Shown here: piece after piece, positions 24,900 through 33,537 of the stretch
Position numbering within the stretch: the first letter of the stretch is position 1
How the letters are laid out: every line of letters starts with the position of its first letter
Source of the DNA: CAYUCE01 sp964443275
GTDB taxonomy: Bacteria > Bipolaricaulota > Bipolaricaulia > CAYUCE01
Length of the DNA: 43,628 nucleotides
Reading direction: 5' to 3'
NCBI GenBank assembly: GCA_964443275.1
Contig: CAYUCE010000012.1
Location: 1 to 43,628, forward strand
The notes under the pieces: model-generated
Seen by the model: only the letters and a program-made list of their open reading frames with translations
What the model was told of the DNA's origin: nothing
Databases searched by the model: none
Program-made: the position numbers and the translations under genes

Positions 24900-25492
24900 A
24901 GATAATAAATACTCCTCTTGATCCAAACGAAGTAAGAAACTTGCGAGTTAATGACTCGTTTAAGATTACCGGCAAGATATTCACCGCCCGGGACGCAGCG
25001 CATGAGAAGTTACTAGCTCTTCACGGGGAAGGCAAAGAACCGCCCTTTCAATTGTCAGATTACCCTTGCTTTCATTGTGGGCCGGTAATGAAAAAAGAAA
25101 ACGGTAAGTGGCAGGTAGTATCTGCCGGCCCTACCACCAGTATCAGGATGGAAATTTTTGCCCATGAATTTATGGATAAATTTGGAACTAAGATATTCAT
25201 TGGTAAAGGAGGAATGGGAGAGAAAACCTCTAAAGCCCTAGAAAATCATGGCGGGGTCTACGCTCAGTTTACCGGTGGGGCAGGCTCTCTAATGGCTGGT
25301 TCGGTTACCGAAGTAAAAGATGTCTACTATCTGGATGAGCTGGGAGTTCCAGAAGCGATTTGGGTATTCGAGGTCAGTGAATTTGGTCCACTCCTGGTAA
25401 CTATGGATTCACATGGAGAATCTATTCATCGGGACTTAACTAAAGAAATAGAGAAAAATTTAGATAAAATTAAGCAAACCTTAGGAAACTAA
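24896..25492 (+). CDS. Fumarate hydratase class I, beta subunit
   Basis: A 198-residue C-terminal-type subunit (TtdB/FumA C-terminal family). The signatures ITGKIFTARDAAHEKL, YPCFHCGPVMKK, SAGPTTSIRME, FIGKGGMGEKT and YAQFTGGAGSLM are all present. Together with the alpha chain it makes the heteromeric fumarase. A 128-base gap follows before the hydrogenase genes, the longest gap inside the cluster, so a secondary promoter there is possible though none is clear. Confidence 0.92.
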   Translation: MKIINTPLDPNEVRNLRVNDSFKITGKIFTARDAAHEKLLALHGEGKEPPFQLSDYPCFHCGPVMKKENGKWQVVSAGPTTSIRMEIFAHEFMDKFGTKIFIGKGGMGEKTSKALENHGGVYAQFTGGAGSLMAGSVTEVKDVYYLDELGVPEAIWVFEVSEFGPLLVTMDSHGESIHRDLTKEIEKNLDKIKQTLGN

Positions 25493-25568
25493 CTTATTGG
25501 ATTTCTTATGGCTCAGTGAGGGCTATAAGGCGGTTACGAAAGTACAAAAGAATCTTTGAGGTGCAAAA

Positions 25569-25631
25569 ATGGATAAAATAGATGATTGGCCTATTATAAA
25601 TAGAAGTTGTGAGGTTATTAATGGCAGATAA
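25569..25631 (+). CDS. Possible 20-codon leader ORF overlapping mvhG
   Basis: ATG at 25569 is preceded by GAGGTG at good spacing and opens a 20-residue frame (MDKIDDWPIINRSCEVINGR) that stops at 25629-25631, eight bases past the mvhG ATG. The overlap could couple translation of mvhG to this frame. Nothing about the peptide suggests a function of its own. It may be chance. Confidence 0.3.
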   Translation: MDKIDDWPIINRSCEVINGR

Positions 25632-26613
25632 ACCTAAGGTAGCATTTTATTGGTGTGCTTCCTGTGGGGGATGTGAGGAAGCTGTAGTTGATCTTGCCGA
25701 TCAACTATTAGAGGTTGTGGAAGCGGTGGAGATTGGATTTTGGCCGGTGGCTTTGGATTTTAAGAGAAAAGATGTAGAAAATTTTAAAAAGGGAGAATTA
25801 CTAGCTTCGTTCATTAATGGCTCCATTCGACTCTCTGAGCAACAGGAGATGGTTGAACTCTTGCGGGACAAGAGCCAGAATCTGATTGCCTTTGGGAGCT
25901 GTTCACATCTGGGGGGTATTCCCGGATTAGCTAATCTGTGGGATAAGGAATCGATCTTTCAGAGATTATATAAGGAGACACCAACTTTGGAAGAGGCAAA
26001 AGAGCCTATCTATCCCCAGGAGATCACCCATCTAGAGGAAGGGGACATACATTTACCAGCCTTTTTTGATTCCGTAAATACATTGGATCAAACTGTGGAT
26101 GTAGATTATTACCTTCCCGGTTGCGCTCCTACTCCTAATATGGTAATGGAAATAGTTACTGCCCTTTTAGAAGGAAGCTTGCCTCCAAAAGGCTCCGTAA
26201 TCGGTCCTCATAGAGCCCTTTGTGATGAATGTGATCTAAAGGAATCTAAGCCCGACAAGATGCTTATAACCGAGATTAAAAGGACACATGAGACGGTAGC
26301 TGATCCGGAAGAATGCTTTTTAGCCCAAGGGATAATTTGTATGGGGCCGGCCACCCGCGGGGGTTGTGAGGCACGATGTATTAAAGCCAACATGCCCTGC
26401 ACCGGATGCTTTGGTCCCACGGATAAAGTCATGGATCAGGGAGGCAAGATGCTCTCTGCCCTGGCTTCTATCATCGATTATGAGACGGAGGAAGAACTGC
26501 AAGCAATTATAGAGAAAATACCCGATCCAGTGGGTACTTTCTATCGCTACAGCCTTCCCTCCTCACTTTTGGGTCAAAAGAGGATAAAAACAGGAGGAGA
26601 GGCCGGTGGCTAG
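25621..26613 (+). CDS. mvhG: [NiFe] hydrogenase small subunit (MvhG-type, F420-non-reducing)
   Basis: A 330-residue soluble small subunit without a Tat signal, carrying the iron-sulfur clusters. Proximal-cluster cysteines are in WCASCGGCEE and GSCSHLGG, followed by LPGCAPTPN. More ligands are in CDECDLK, GCEARC and CTGCFGPT. I start at the ATG at 25621, with GAGG seven bases upstream; a GTG four codons earlier is in frame. It overlaps the large subunit by eight bases. The group 3c-like assignment comes from resemblance to MvhG and from the HdrA/MvhD partner upstream. Confidence 0.92.
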   Translation: MADKPKVAFYWCASCGGCEEAVVDLADQLLEVVEAVEIGFWPVALDFKRKDVENFKKGELLASFINGSIRLSEQQEMVELLRDKSQNLIAFGSCSHLGGIPGLANLWDKESIFQRLYKETPTLEEAKEPIYPQEITHLEEGDIHLPAFFDSVNTLDQTVDVDYYLPGCAPTPNMVMEIVTALLEGSLPPKGSVIGPHRALCDECDLKESKPDKMLITEIKRTHETVADPEECFLAQGIICMGPATRGGCEARCIKANMPCTGCFGPTDKVMDQGGKMLSALASIIDYETEEELQAIIEKIPDPVGTFYRYSLPSSLLGQKRIKTGGEAGG

Positions 26614-28066
26614 AAAGATAAGCATAGATCCAATTACCAGGTTAGAAGGTCACGGGAAGATCGAAATCTTTTTAAACGAAGATGGCAATGTAGAGAAGGC
26701 TTATTTTCAAATTCCAGAGCTTAGAGGATTTGAAAAATTCTCCGAGGGGCGGCTGGCTGAAGATATGCCCCAGATTACCGAAAGAATCTGCGGGGTTTGT
26801 CCGTGGGCTCATCATATGGCCTCCTCAAAGGCACTGGACGATCTCTATCAAGTAGATCCTCCACCAGCAGCCAAGAAAATTAGAGAGCTAATTTACAATG
26901 TTTTTATCCTAGAAGATCATGCTTTCCATTTCTTCTTTCTAGGCGGCCCAGATTTTATTACCGACCCCCAAGCGCCCACCAGGGAAAGGAATATACTGGG
27001 GGTAATTCAAAAGGTGGGAAAGGATGTAGGTAAGAGAGTAATAGGCATGAGAAAGGAGCTAAGGGACCTGGAAGCTTTGGTAGGAGGTAAGACCATACAT
27101 CCGGTATGCGGTCTGCCCGGGGGGATCTCCAAATCGCTAACTGAGGAAGACAGGGAAGAATTTATCCAAGTAGCTGATCACGCTTTGGAGTTTACCCAGT
27201 TTACGCTGGATCTTTTCAAAGACTTAGTGTTGGGAAACGACCAGTACGTTGATTTGATTAGGGCTGAAGCCTACACTCATCGAACCTACTATATGGGTTT
27301 GGTGGATGAAAATAACCAGGTAAACTTCTACGACGGTACAATAAGAGTAGTCGATCCACAAGGAAGTGAATTTGCTAAATTCACCCCTCAACAATACGTG
27401 GATAACTTAAGTGAACACATTGAACCTTGGACTTACGTGAAGTTTCCTTATCTTAAAGAGATTGGCTGGAAGGGTTTTGTGGATGGAAAAGAAAGCGGCA
27501 TATTCAGTGTAGCTCCGCTTGCTCGTCTAAACGCGGCCCATGGAATGGCCACTCCCCGGGCCCAAGAAGCTTACCAGGAAATGTATGAAACCTTAGATGG
27601 TAAGCCAGTTCATCATACTTTAGCCAACCATTGGGCCAGAGTGATAGAGATGGTTTATGGGGCAGAGAGGATAAAGGAGTTGGCCGAAGACGAGGAAATT
27701 ACTTCTTCTAAAATAAGAGAACTTCCCCAACAGACCCCTGCGGAAGGGATGGGAGTAGTAGAAGCCCCTAGAGGGACTCTATTCCATCATTATCAAACTA
27801 ATGACCAAGGAGTAATAAAGAAGGCCAATTTGATAGTGGCCACTCAGAATAACTCCGCTCGCATGGCCATGTCTATAGATAAAGCGGCCAAAGAGCTTAT
27901 CAAAAACGGCAAGGTAGATGATGGACTTCTAAACATGGTGGAGATGGCATTTAGGGCTTATGATCCTTGCCATGCATGTGCCACCCATTCACTGCCCGGC
28001 CAGCTCCCACTTAAGGTAAATATATATGATCACCGTAAGGAATTGGTTACCCAACTGAAACGATAA
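26606..28066 (+). CDS. mvhA: [NiFe] hydrogenase large subunit (MvhA-type)
   Basis: A 486-residue catalytic subunit that starts at GTG inside the end of mvhG. The N-terminal nickel motif RICGVCPWAHH (about residues 60-70) and the C-terminal DPCHACATH supply the four cysteine ligands of the Ni-Fe site. After the final His, a 25-residue tail remains that is normally removed by a dedicated protease, which the next gene encodes. The ITRLEGHGKIEI N-terminus and the lack of membrane or F420 partners fit the cytosolic MvhA type that passes electrons via MvhD to HdrA. Confidence 0.94.
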   Translation: MARKISIDPITRLEGHGKIEIFLNEDGNVEKAYFQIPELRGFEKFSEGRLAEDMPQITERICGVCPWAHHMASSKALDDLYQVDPPPAAKKIRELIYNVFILEDHAFHFFFLGGPDFITDPQAPTRERNILGVIQKVGKDVGKRVIGMRKELRDLEALVGGKTIHPVCGLPGGISKSLTEEDREEFIQVADHALEFTQFTLDLFKDLVLGNDQYVDLIRAEAYTHRTYYMGLVDENNQVNFYDGTIRVVDPQGSEFAKFTPQQYVDNLSEHIEPWTYVKFPYLKEIGWKGFVDGKESGIFSVAPLARLNAAHGMATPRAQEAYQEMYETLDGKPVHHTLANHWARVIEMVYGAERIKELAEDEEITSSKIRELPQQTPAEGMGVVEAPRGTLFHHYQTNDQGVIKKANLIVATQNNSARMAMSIDKAAKELIKNGKVDDGLLNMVEMAFRAYDPCHACATHSLPGQLPLKVNIYDHRKELVTQLKR

Positions 28067-28075
28067 AGCCTGCAA

Positions 28076-28525
28076 ATGAAGACAGTTATCCTTGGATTGG
28101 GCAATGAGCTTTTAGGTGATGACGGAGTGGGAATAGTAGCAGCCAGACTCCTGAAAGAAGAGATAAGAGACGAAGTGAAGGTTCTGGAAAGCTCCCTTTC
28201 CGGATTGGCCCTACTAGATATATTGGTTGGATATGAGAAAGCCATCCTGATAGATTCTATCCTTACTGAAAGTGGAATCCCGGGTCAGGTCTATGAGATT
28301 GATCCTCAAGATTTACCCCCAGCTAAGGCTTCATCCGGTCATTATGCTGGGCTTCCGGAACTATTTGAAATAAGTGAAATTTACCAACTTGATTTTCCCC
28401 AATGCGTAAAGATCTTCGCCGTAGAGGTAGAGGACCCTTATACCCTAAAAGAAGGCCTTTCTGAGAATGTGCAGGATGCACTTCCGGATTTGATAGCCAG
28501 GGTTAAAGCGGAAAGCTTTAGGTAA
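28076..28525 (+). CDS. Hydrogenase maturation endopeptidase
   Basis: A 149-residue HyaD/HycI-family protease that trims the C-terminus of the large subunit once nickel is inserted. The N-terminal GLGNELLGDDGVGI contains the nickel-sensing Glu and Asp. A further conserved Asp (ILIDSI) and a conserved His (SSGHYAG) are present. It starts nine bases after mvhA. The hypA-F maturation genes are not in the window. It is the last gene of the plus-strand cluster and runs into the palindromic terminator. Confidence 0.93.
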   Translation: MKTVILGLGNELLGDDGVGIVAARLLKEEIRDEVKVLESSLSGLALLDILVGYEKAILIDSILTESGIPGQVYEIDPQDLPPAKASSGHYAGLPELFEISEIYQLDFPQCVKIFAVEVEDPYTLKEGLSENVQDALPDLIARVKAESFR

Positions 28526-28687
28526 ATTAAAGTCATACCGTTTTTGATTTAAATCGTAGAACTTAAAAACAGGAAAACCACCGGTCTTACCCAAAGACAG
28601 AAGAAAAGTACTCTCCAAACCGCTTGATATCACAGTATGAAAATCTAAACCAGATCGAATTAACTATATTTAATTTTTTGAAATTTA

Positions 28688-28725
28688 AAAAGGGCACTGA
28701 ACTTTTAAAAGTTCAGTGCCCTTTT
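28688..28725. terminator. Bidirectional intrinsic terminator
   Basis: A perfect 38-bp palindrome with two 19-base arms, AAAAGGGCACTGAACTTTT and its complement. The A/T flanks give a T-run after the GC stem on both strands. It lies between the convergent hydrogenase protease gene and the peptide-binding protein gene, so it can stop transcription from both sides. Confidence 0.9.
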
Positions 28726-28759
28726 CTTTTATAATTTCTTCCTGTTAAACTTTAGTTTG

Positions 28760-30328
28760 CTACTCCTTATGCATCAAATTAAGCCTGAAGAGCATTGCGG
28801 AATCGAGTACTACACCTTCCACGTTTTTCTGCATAACTGCCACGTGTGCAGAGCGGTTAGACCACAAGGGAAGGAGTATGACACTTTCCGCTAAAAGCTC
28901 TTGTGCCTCTTCGTAGAGCGCAGTTCTCTTATCAATGTCCGTAGTCTCTCGGGCTCCACTTAGCAACTCCACAAACTTCTGGTAGACGTCTTGGTCGTAT
29001 TCAGATTCGGCTTGGTTAAGGAAAGTACCTAACCCTTCCGGTGATTCGATCAGCCACGGATCGAGGAAGTTGGCGGGGTCGATAAAGTCAGGATACCAGC
29101 CAAGTAAGAAGACGTCGAATGCTGCTGATGACTCACGTTCGATATATGTCCCCCACTCGTAGGAGGCAATATTTACTTTCATCATCTCGGTTTCCTCAAA
29201 GCAGCCTTTGAGAACGGCCGCCACATCAGCTTCCTCAGTTCCGTAGTGTTTTGGTGAGTAATTTAAGGTGAATTCGAAGGGATTATCTTCAGAGTATCCT
29301 TCTTCTCTCAACACTTCCCGGGCTTTCTCCAAATCCCTTGTTGGGAAGGCGTCGATATGACTGAACCATCCCTCGGGTACCATTGAATAAAGCGGGGTGT
29401 TAATACCAGCAAATACATCTTCGGAAAGCCTATTCCTGCAAGCACTGTAAGATAAAGCTCGACGCAAGTTGGGATTGCTAAACGGTGGATGATTGACGGT
29501 AAATACCATGTATCTAACAGAAGGAGAATCTCCAATGATGGTTTTTAAATTGGGATTTCCCTGTAGATCACCAATGTCATCCGGAGTAAATGTCCTATAT
29601 GCAATATCTACTTCCCCCGCTTCCACGGCCGCCCGCAGGGCAGCAGCATCGGCATAAAATACTTCAACGATTCTCTTAGTCTTTGGAGTTTCACCCCAAT
29701 AATCATCGTAGGCTTCATATACTGTCCTCTCCTCAGGCACATACTCTACCAATTTGTAAGGACCGGTCCCTGCGTATTCACCCTTGGCGAATTCATTTAC
29801 AGGAGTGGATACTGGACTAATTGCTAATGATGGAATGACGGCATCTACCATCCTGGCCAAGAAGGTGGCATCAGGTTTAACGAGGCTAATTTTTAGGGTA
29901 TATTTACCAGTACATCTTAGCCCGTCAATCAACTTGATAAGACCTACTCCTCCTTCCGGTCCGTCCAAAGCAAGATTTCTCTGGAGAGAATAAGCCATGG
30001 TAGGACAGTTAAACGGGGTACCATCAGTATAGGTAACATCTTCTCTTAACTTAAAAGTATAAACTGTCCCGTCTTCTGAAACTTCATAGCTTTTGGCTAG
30101 GGATGGTGAAGGAACAGTTTCATTTGGCCTCAGAGTTAGTAAAGAATCGCTAGTATTTCTTAGGGTGTGCCAACTCCAGAAATCGTAGGAGTTGGATGTA
30201 GATAGCTCGGTTATCCTATCGGTGGTACCAATAATCAGAACATCTTCCTGGGTTATGGCAGTTATAGACACAGCTAAACCCAAACTAATAACCAATAGAC
30301 AAACAAATAATAATTTTGTCTTACTCAT
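28760..30328 (-). CDS. ABC transporter substrate-binding protein, family 5 (peptide/nickel type)
   Basis: A 522-residue extracytoplasmic binding protein of the DppA/OppA/NikA family. Residues 1-26 are a signal peptide (MSKTKLLFVCLLVISLGLAV). No lipobox cysteine is seen, so the protein may be released or held otherwise. Family features include FKLREDVTYTDGTPF, the TGPYKLVEY segment and RRALSYSACRN. GGAGGTAAG precedes the ATG. It is the third gene after dppB and dppC. The ligand is unknown: oligopeptide, dipeptide or nickel are all possible, and nickel would suit the hydrogenase next door. Confidence 0.88.
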   Translation of the reverse strand: MSKTKLLFVCLLVISLGLAVSITAITQEDVLIIGTTDRITELSTSNSYDFWSWHTLRNTSDSLLTLRPNETVPSPSLAKSYEVSEDGTVYTFKLREDVTYTDGTPFNCPTMAYSLQRNLALDGPEGGVGLIKLIDGLRCTGKYTLKISLVKPDATFLARMVDAVIPSLAISPVSTPVNEFAKGEYAGTGPYKLVEYVPEERTVYEAYDDYWGETPKTKRIVEVFYADAAALRAAVEAGEVDIAYRTFTPDDIGDLQGNPNLKTIIGDSPSVRYMVFTVNHPPFSNPNLRRALSYSACRNRLSEDVFAGINTPLYSMVPEGWFSHIDAFPTRDLEKAREVLREEGYSEDNPFEFTLNYSPKHYGTEEADVAAVLKGCFEETEMMKVNIASYEWGTYIERESSAAFDVFLLGWYPDFIDPANFLDPWLIESPEGLGTFLNQAESEYDQDVYQKFVELLSGARETTDIDKRTALYEEAQELLAESVILLPLWSNRSAHVAVMQKNVEGVVLDSAMLFRLNLMHKE

Positions 30329-30454
30329 GCTTTAAACTTACCTCCTATTTTTTTAATTAAACTACTAAATTAGGCTGGCAGCCTCAACTTTCCACTACCA
30401 CCCCCCTTTATTAAACCTCAATCAAAGGAATTTTAGCACGAAATTATAATTTTT

Positions 30455-31321
30455 TCAAGCTCTCTTACGGCGACGTTTGGGGTTTAGCATATCACTTATT
30501 CCTTCCCCGATCATTCCAAAACCCAGGGACAGTAGGATTATCATCAATCCTGGGAAAGTTATTAACCACCAATCACCTGTTTGCAAAAACTTTTGTCCGG
30601 TTCTGATATCAAAACCCCAGTCAGGAGTGGGGGGTGGAATACCAAAACCCAAAAACGCTAAACCAGCTTCAGTAAGTATAGCATCGGCAATATTAAAGGA
30701 GGAAACTGACATCATAGAATTTATCGTATTAGGAGCTATATGCTTGAGTAATATGCGGATATTGCTGAACCCCAAGGCTCTAGCTGCTTCTACAAATTCT
30801 TCATTTTTGATCTGTAATACTTGACCTCGGACAACTCGGAAATAAGTAGGAATATAAATAACGAATACCGCCATAACAATGTTGAATACCCCCTGGCCTA
30901 ACATAGCAATTATAATTATGGCCAAAATGAGGGAAGGAAAGGAATAAATGGAATCCATCAAAAGCGAAAGTACCCGGTCCAACACCCCGCCGTAATAACC
31001 TGATATCCAACCGGTAAGGGAACCAATAGAGAGGGCGATAATTGCCGATAGTCCAGCCACTATTAGGGGGATTCTGCCTCCGTAGATGATCCTACTAAAT
31101 AAATCTCTTCGGAGATGGTCGGTTCCCATGGGATGAGTTACACTAGGAGCTTCCAGTCTTTCTGCCCCGCGATATTTCGTTGGGTGATAGGGAGCTATCC
31201 AAGGGGCAAGTACAGTTACCAATATGAAAAAGCCCACTATGATAGTTCCAGTCAGTAAAAGATAATGCTTGCGGATGGTAAGAAACTTCCCTAAAATTTG
31301 CAGCAACCATCTAGCAATCAT
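30455..31321 (-). CDS. dppC: Peptide/nickel-type ABC transporter permease, DppC-like
   Basis: A 288-residue inner-membrane permease with about six helices. The EAA loop that contacts the ATPase is EEFVEAARALGFSNIRILLKH. The N-terminal region HPMGTDHLRRDLFSRIIYGGR is the classical DppC/OppC motif. It lies 18 bases after dppB and 126 bases before the binding-protein gene. No ATPase genes (dppD/dppF) are present, so these must be elsewhere. Confidence 0.92.
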   Translation of the reverse strand: MIARWLLQILGKFLTIRKHYLLLTGTIIVGFFILVTVLAPWIAPYHPTKYRGAERLEAPSVTHPMGTDHLRRDLFSRIIYGGRIPLIVAGLSAIIALSIGSLTGWISGYYGGVLDRVLSLLMDSIYSFPSLILAIIIIAMLGQGVFNIVMAVFVIYIPTYFRVVRGQVLQIKNEEFVEAARALGFSNIRILLKHIAPNTINSMMSVSSFNIADAILTEAGLAFLGFGIPPPTPDWGFDIRTGQKFLQTGDWWLITFPGLMIILLSLGFGMIGEGISDMLNPKRRRKRA

Positions 31322-31339
31322 AAATATAGGCTACCTCCA

Positions 31340-32356
31340 CTAGAATCTTACTTTGGGGTCAAGTTGAGCGTACACAATGTCCACTATGAGATTCACTGTG
31401 GAGATTAAAATTGCAATCCACACCACAGTCCCTTGAATAGCATTATAATCACGGGCATCTATACTTCTGAGCAAATATCTAGCAATACCAGGCCAAGAGA
31501 AAGTGGTCTCAGTCAAAATAGCTCCGGCCATGAGCAATGCAAACTGAAGTCCCATAACCGTTATGATAGGTATTAATGCATTTCTTAAAGCATGCTTGTA
31601 ATTTACCTTTCGCTCAGTCAACCCTTTGGAACGAGCGGTAGTTACATAGTCCTTATCTATTACCTCCAACATACTTGATCTACTCATCCTTCCAATTAAT
31701 CCGGATAGAATTAGGCCAAGGGTAAATGCAGGCATTGCAATATGTTTTAGAGCGTCGATTAAAAGTCCAACATCTCCTTTAATGATGCTGTCCACAATGT
31801 AAAACTTTGTTATAGGAGTGAAGAAGGCTCCAGCTATTGGGGACAATCTTCCTGCAACCGGCAGCACTCCCAACCATACGCCGAACACTATTTGTAACAT
31901 TAAACCCAGCCAGAAAATTGGGGTGGCAAATGAACCTATATTAAAAACCCTGATCCCGTGATCTAGGGCAGCGTCACTATGAGTAGCAGCTAAGGCACCA
32001 CTTCCCAAACCAATAATAATGGCAATAATCATTCCGAAGAAAGCCAGTTCCAAAGTAGCTGGGAATCTTCTGAATATGTCTTTAAGTATAGGCTCGCTGG
32101 TTCGGGTAGAGATTCCAAAGTCGCCACGGATTATATTAGCCAGATACTCAAAATACTGTAGATATACTGGTTTATCCATCCCTAGCTTTTGTCGATATTC
32201 CTCGATTACTGACATCGGAACATTTTGACCACCCAACATGGCCAAAACGGGATCCCCCGGCATTACCCTTAGCAGAACAAATACAATGGTTAAAAGTATC
32301 AGGATCATAGGTACTGCAATAGCTATTCTTGTAAGAACATATTTCCCAAGACCCAA
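31340..32356 (-). CDS. dppB: Peptide/nickel-type ABC transporter permease, DppB-like
   Basis: A 338-residue permease with about six helices. The N-terminal MPGDPVLAMLGG and YLQYFEYLANIIRGDFGIS motifs and the EAA loop DKDYVTTARSKGLTERKVNYKH are typical of DppB/OppB. The start is a TTG at 32356, nine bases after an AGGAGG ribosome site. It is the first gene of the importer operon and has a good promoter about 40 bases upstream, divergent from rnc. Confidence 0.92.
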   Translation of the reverse strand: MGLGKYVLTRIAIAVPMILILLTIVFVLLRVMPGDPVLAMLGGQNVPMSVIEEYRQKLGMDKPVYLQYFEYLANIIRGDFGISTRTSEPILKDIFRRFPATLELAFFGMIIAIIIGLGSGALAATHSDAALDHGIRVFNIGSFATPIFWLGLMLQIVFGVWLGVLPVAGRLSPIAGAFFTPITKFYIVDSIIKGDVGLLIDALKHIAMPAFTLGLILSGLIGRMSRSSMLEVIDKDYVTTARSKGLTERKVNYKHALRNALIPIITVMGLQFALLMAGAILTETTFSWPGIARYLLRSIDARDYNAIQGTVVWIAILISTVNLIVDIVYAQLDPKVRF

Positions 32357-32403
32357 ATTCAGATTCCTCCTAGAGCTGAGTTTAAATGGCTAATTTAACT
32401 CCA

Positions 32404-32432
32404 ATATTAGCAGCTAGGAATAAGGATGTCAA
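32404..32432 (-). promoter_or_regulatory. Promoter of the dppBC-binding protein operon
   Basis: On the minus strand: TTGACA (complement of 32427-32432), 17-bp spacer, TAATAT (complement of 32404-32409). It is near-consensus sigma-70 type. The start site near 32397 gives a leader of about 40 bases to the dppB TTG. Confidence 0.7.
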
Positions 32433-32489
32433 AGTTTTTACTTTCAAGGGCATTTTACAATCAGCACCCGTTTTAAACCACTTTTGGAA

Positions 32490-32518
32490 TTGACCACGAA
32501 TTTTTCTTCACTTATAAT
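32490..32518 (+). promoter_or_regulatory. Promoter of rnc, implying a leaderless mRNA
   Basis: TTGACC (32490-32495), exactly 17 bp, then TATAAT (32513-32518). The predicted start point (about 32525) is only about four bases before the GTG at 32529, which has no ribosome site. The longer reading from TTG 32484 would place the promoter inside the coding sequence. Confidence 0.7.
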
Positions 32519-32528
32519 AAAAATCGAA

Positions 32529-33224
32529 GTGAACAATCCAAACTATGAAAAGCTTGCCGGCAAATTGAATTTGGATATCAGTGGGGATAAACTCCAAGAG
32601 GCCTTCCTGCACAGCTCTTATGTAGGGGAATTGCAAGATAGAGAAGCTAATTCAAATGAAAGGTTAGAATTTTTAGGGGATGCAGTCATCGATCTGGCCA
32701 TCAACCATTTTCTGATTGAAAAATTTGCTCGGTTACCTGAAGGCGAACTGACTAAGATAAAATCCGTGGTGGTAAGTGGTCCAGTATTGGCAGATAGAGC
32801 CAGAAAACTAGGATTAGGCCAATACCTGCTTTTGGGAAAAGGAGAAGAAGAATCAGGAGGGAGGGAACGGGCATCTATCCTCGGAGATGTTTTTGAAGCC
32901 CTGGTAGGAAGTATATTTTTAAACGTCGGGTATAAGAAGGCAAAAGAGTTTGTAATTTGTAATTTAGCTAAAGAAATAAAGCTGGTGGCCAATCGGCAGC
33001 ATCGCCGGGATTATAAGTCGCTCTTACAAGAGGAAACCCAGGCCAAATTTGGAATAAAACCTGTTTATACCTTGGTAAGAGAGGAAGGAGCTGACCACCG
33101 GAAAAAATTTACAGTAGCGGTAAAAATAAAACAGGCTAAGATAAAAGCTCAAGGACGGGGAAGAAACAAAAAAGAAGCGGAGCAAGCCGCTGCCAAACAG
33201 GCTTACCTAAAGTTGAAGAATTAA
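32529..33224 (+). CDS. rnc: Ribonuclease III
   Basis: A 231-residue double-strand RNA endonuclease for rRNA and mRNA processing. The catalytic signature is NERLEFLGDAVIDL, with the second metal-binding acidic pair in GDVFEALVGS. The double-stranded RNA-binding domain fills about residues 158-231 (DYKSLLQEETQ, GRGRNKKEAEQAAAKQAYL). I start at GTG 32529 because the remaining N-terminus matches family length and a strong promoter ends just upstream. A TTG at 32484 would add 15 unusual residues. It converges on yidD with only seven bases between stops. Confidence 0.92.
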   Translation: MNNPNYEKLAGKLNLDISGDKLQEAFLHSSYVGELQDREANSNERLEFLGDAVIDLAINHFLIEKFARLPEGELTKIKSVVVSGPVLADRARKLGLGQYLLLGKGEEESGGRERASILGDVFEALVGSIFLNVGYKKAKEFVICNLAKEIKLVANRQHRRDYKSLLQEETQAKFGIKPVYTLVREEGADHRKKFTVAVKIKQAKIKAQGRGRNKKEAEQAAAKQAYLKLKN

Positions 33225-33231
33225 CTTATTT

Positions 33232-33444
33232 TCACTCCAGAGGGTCATAACCTCCGTCGTTTAGTGGATGACAGCGCAAAATCCGTCGGAGTGAAAGCAG
33301 CAAACCTCTTTTAATTCCGTATTTCTGGATTGCCTGTCTGGAATATTCAGAACAAGTGGGGTAGAAGCGGCAGGAAGATGGAAAAAGCGGCGAGATAAGT
33401 CGTTGGTATAATCTTATTATAAATAACAATATCTTTTTGCCCAT
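33232..33444 (-). CDS. yidD: Membrane protein insertion efficiency factor YidD
   Basis: A 70-residue small basic protein that assists YidC/Sec insertion at the inner membrane. An N-terminal amphipathic helix (KKILLFIIRLYQRLISPL) precedes the family hallmark SCRFYPTCSEYSRQAIQKYG and the C-terminal HPLNDGGYDPL. It normally sits between rnpA and yidC; here it is between rnc and ispE, away from those partners. Its first 13 codons and its upstream region are duplicated about 300 bases upstream. Confidence 0.95.
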   Translation of the reverse strand: MGKKILLFIIRLYQRLISPLFPSSCRFYPTCSEYSRQAIQKYGIKRGLLLSLRRILRCHPLNDGGYDPLE

Positions 33445-33470
33445 AAATTAGTTAAACTTCTTTTTGCTCT
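33413..33470. repeat. 58-bp direct repeat, copy 1 (yidD start and leader)
   Basis: This covers the first codons of yidD and its leader, and matches 33718-33775 at 54 of 58 positions with no gaps. The copies are 247 bases apart with an inverted-repeat-rich insert between them. Confidence 0.85.
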
Positions 33471-33537
33471 TATTGAGCTTTTTGGATCTTGTGGAACGCA
33501 AGTTATAGCCGAGGAAGTTCCAGGGAAGTGGTTTTTC

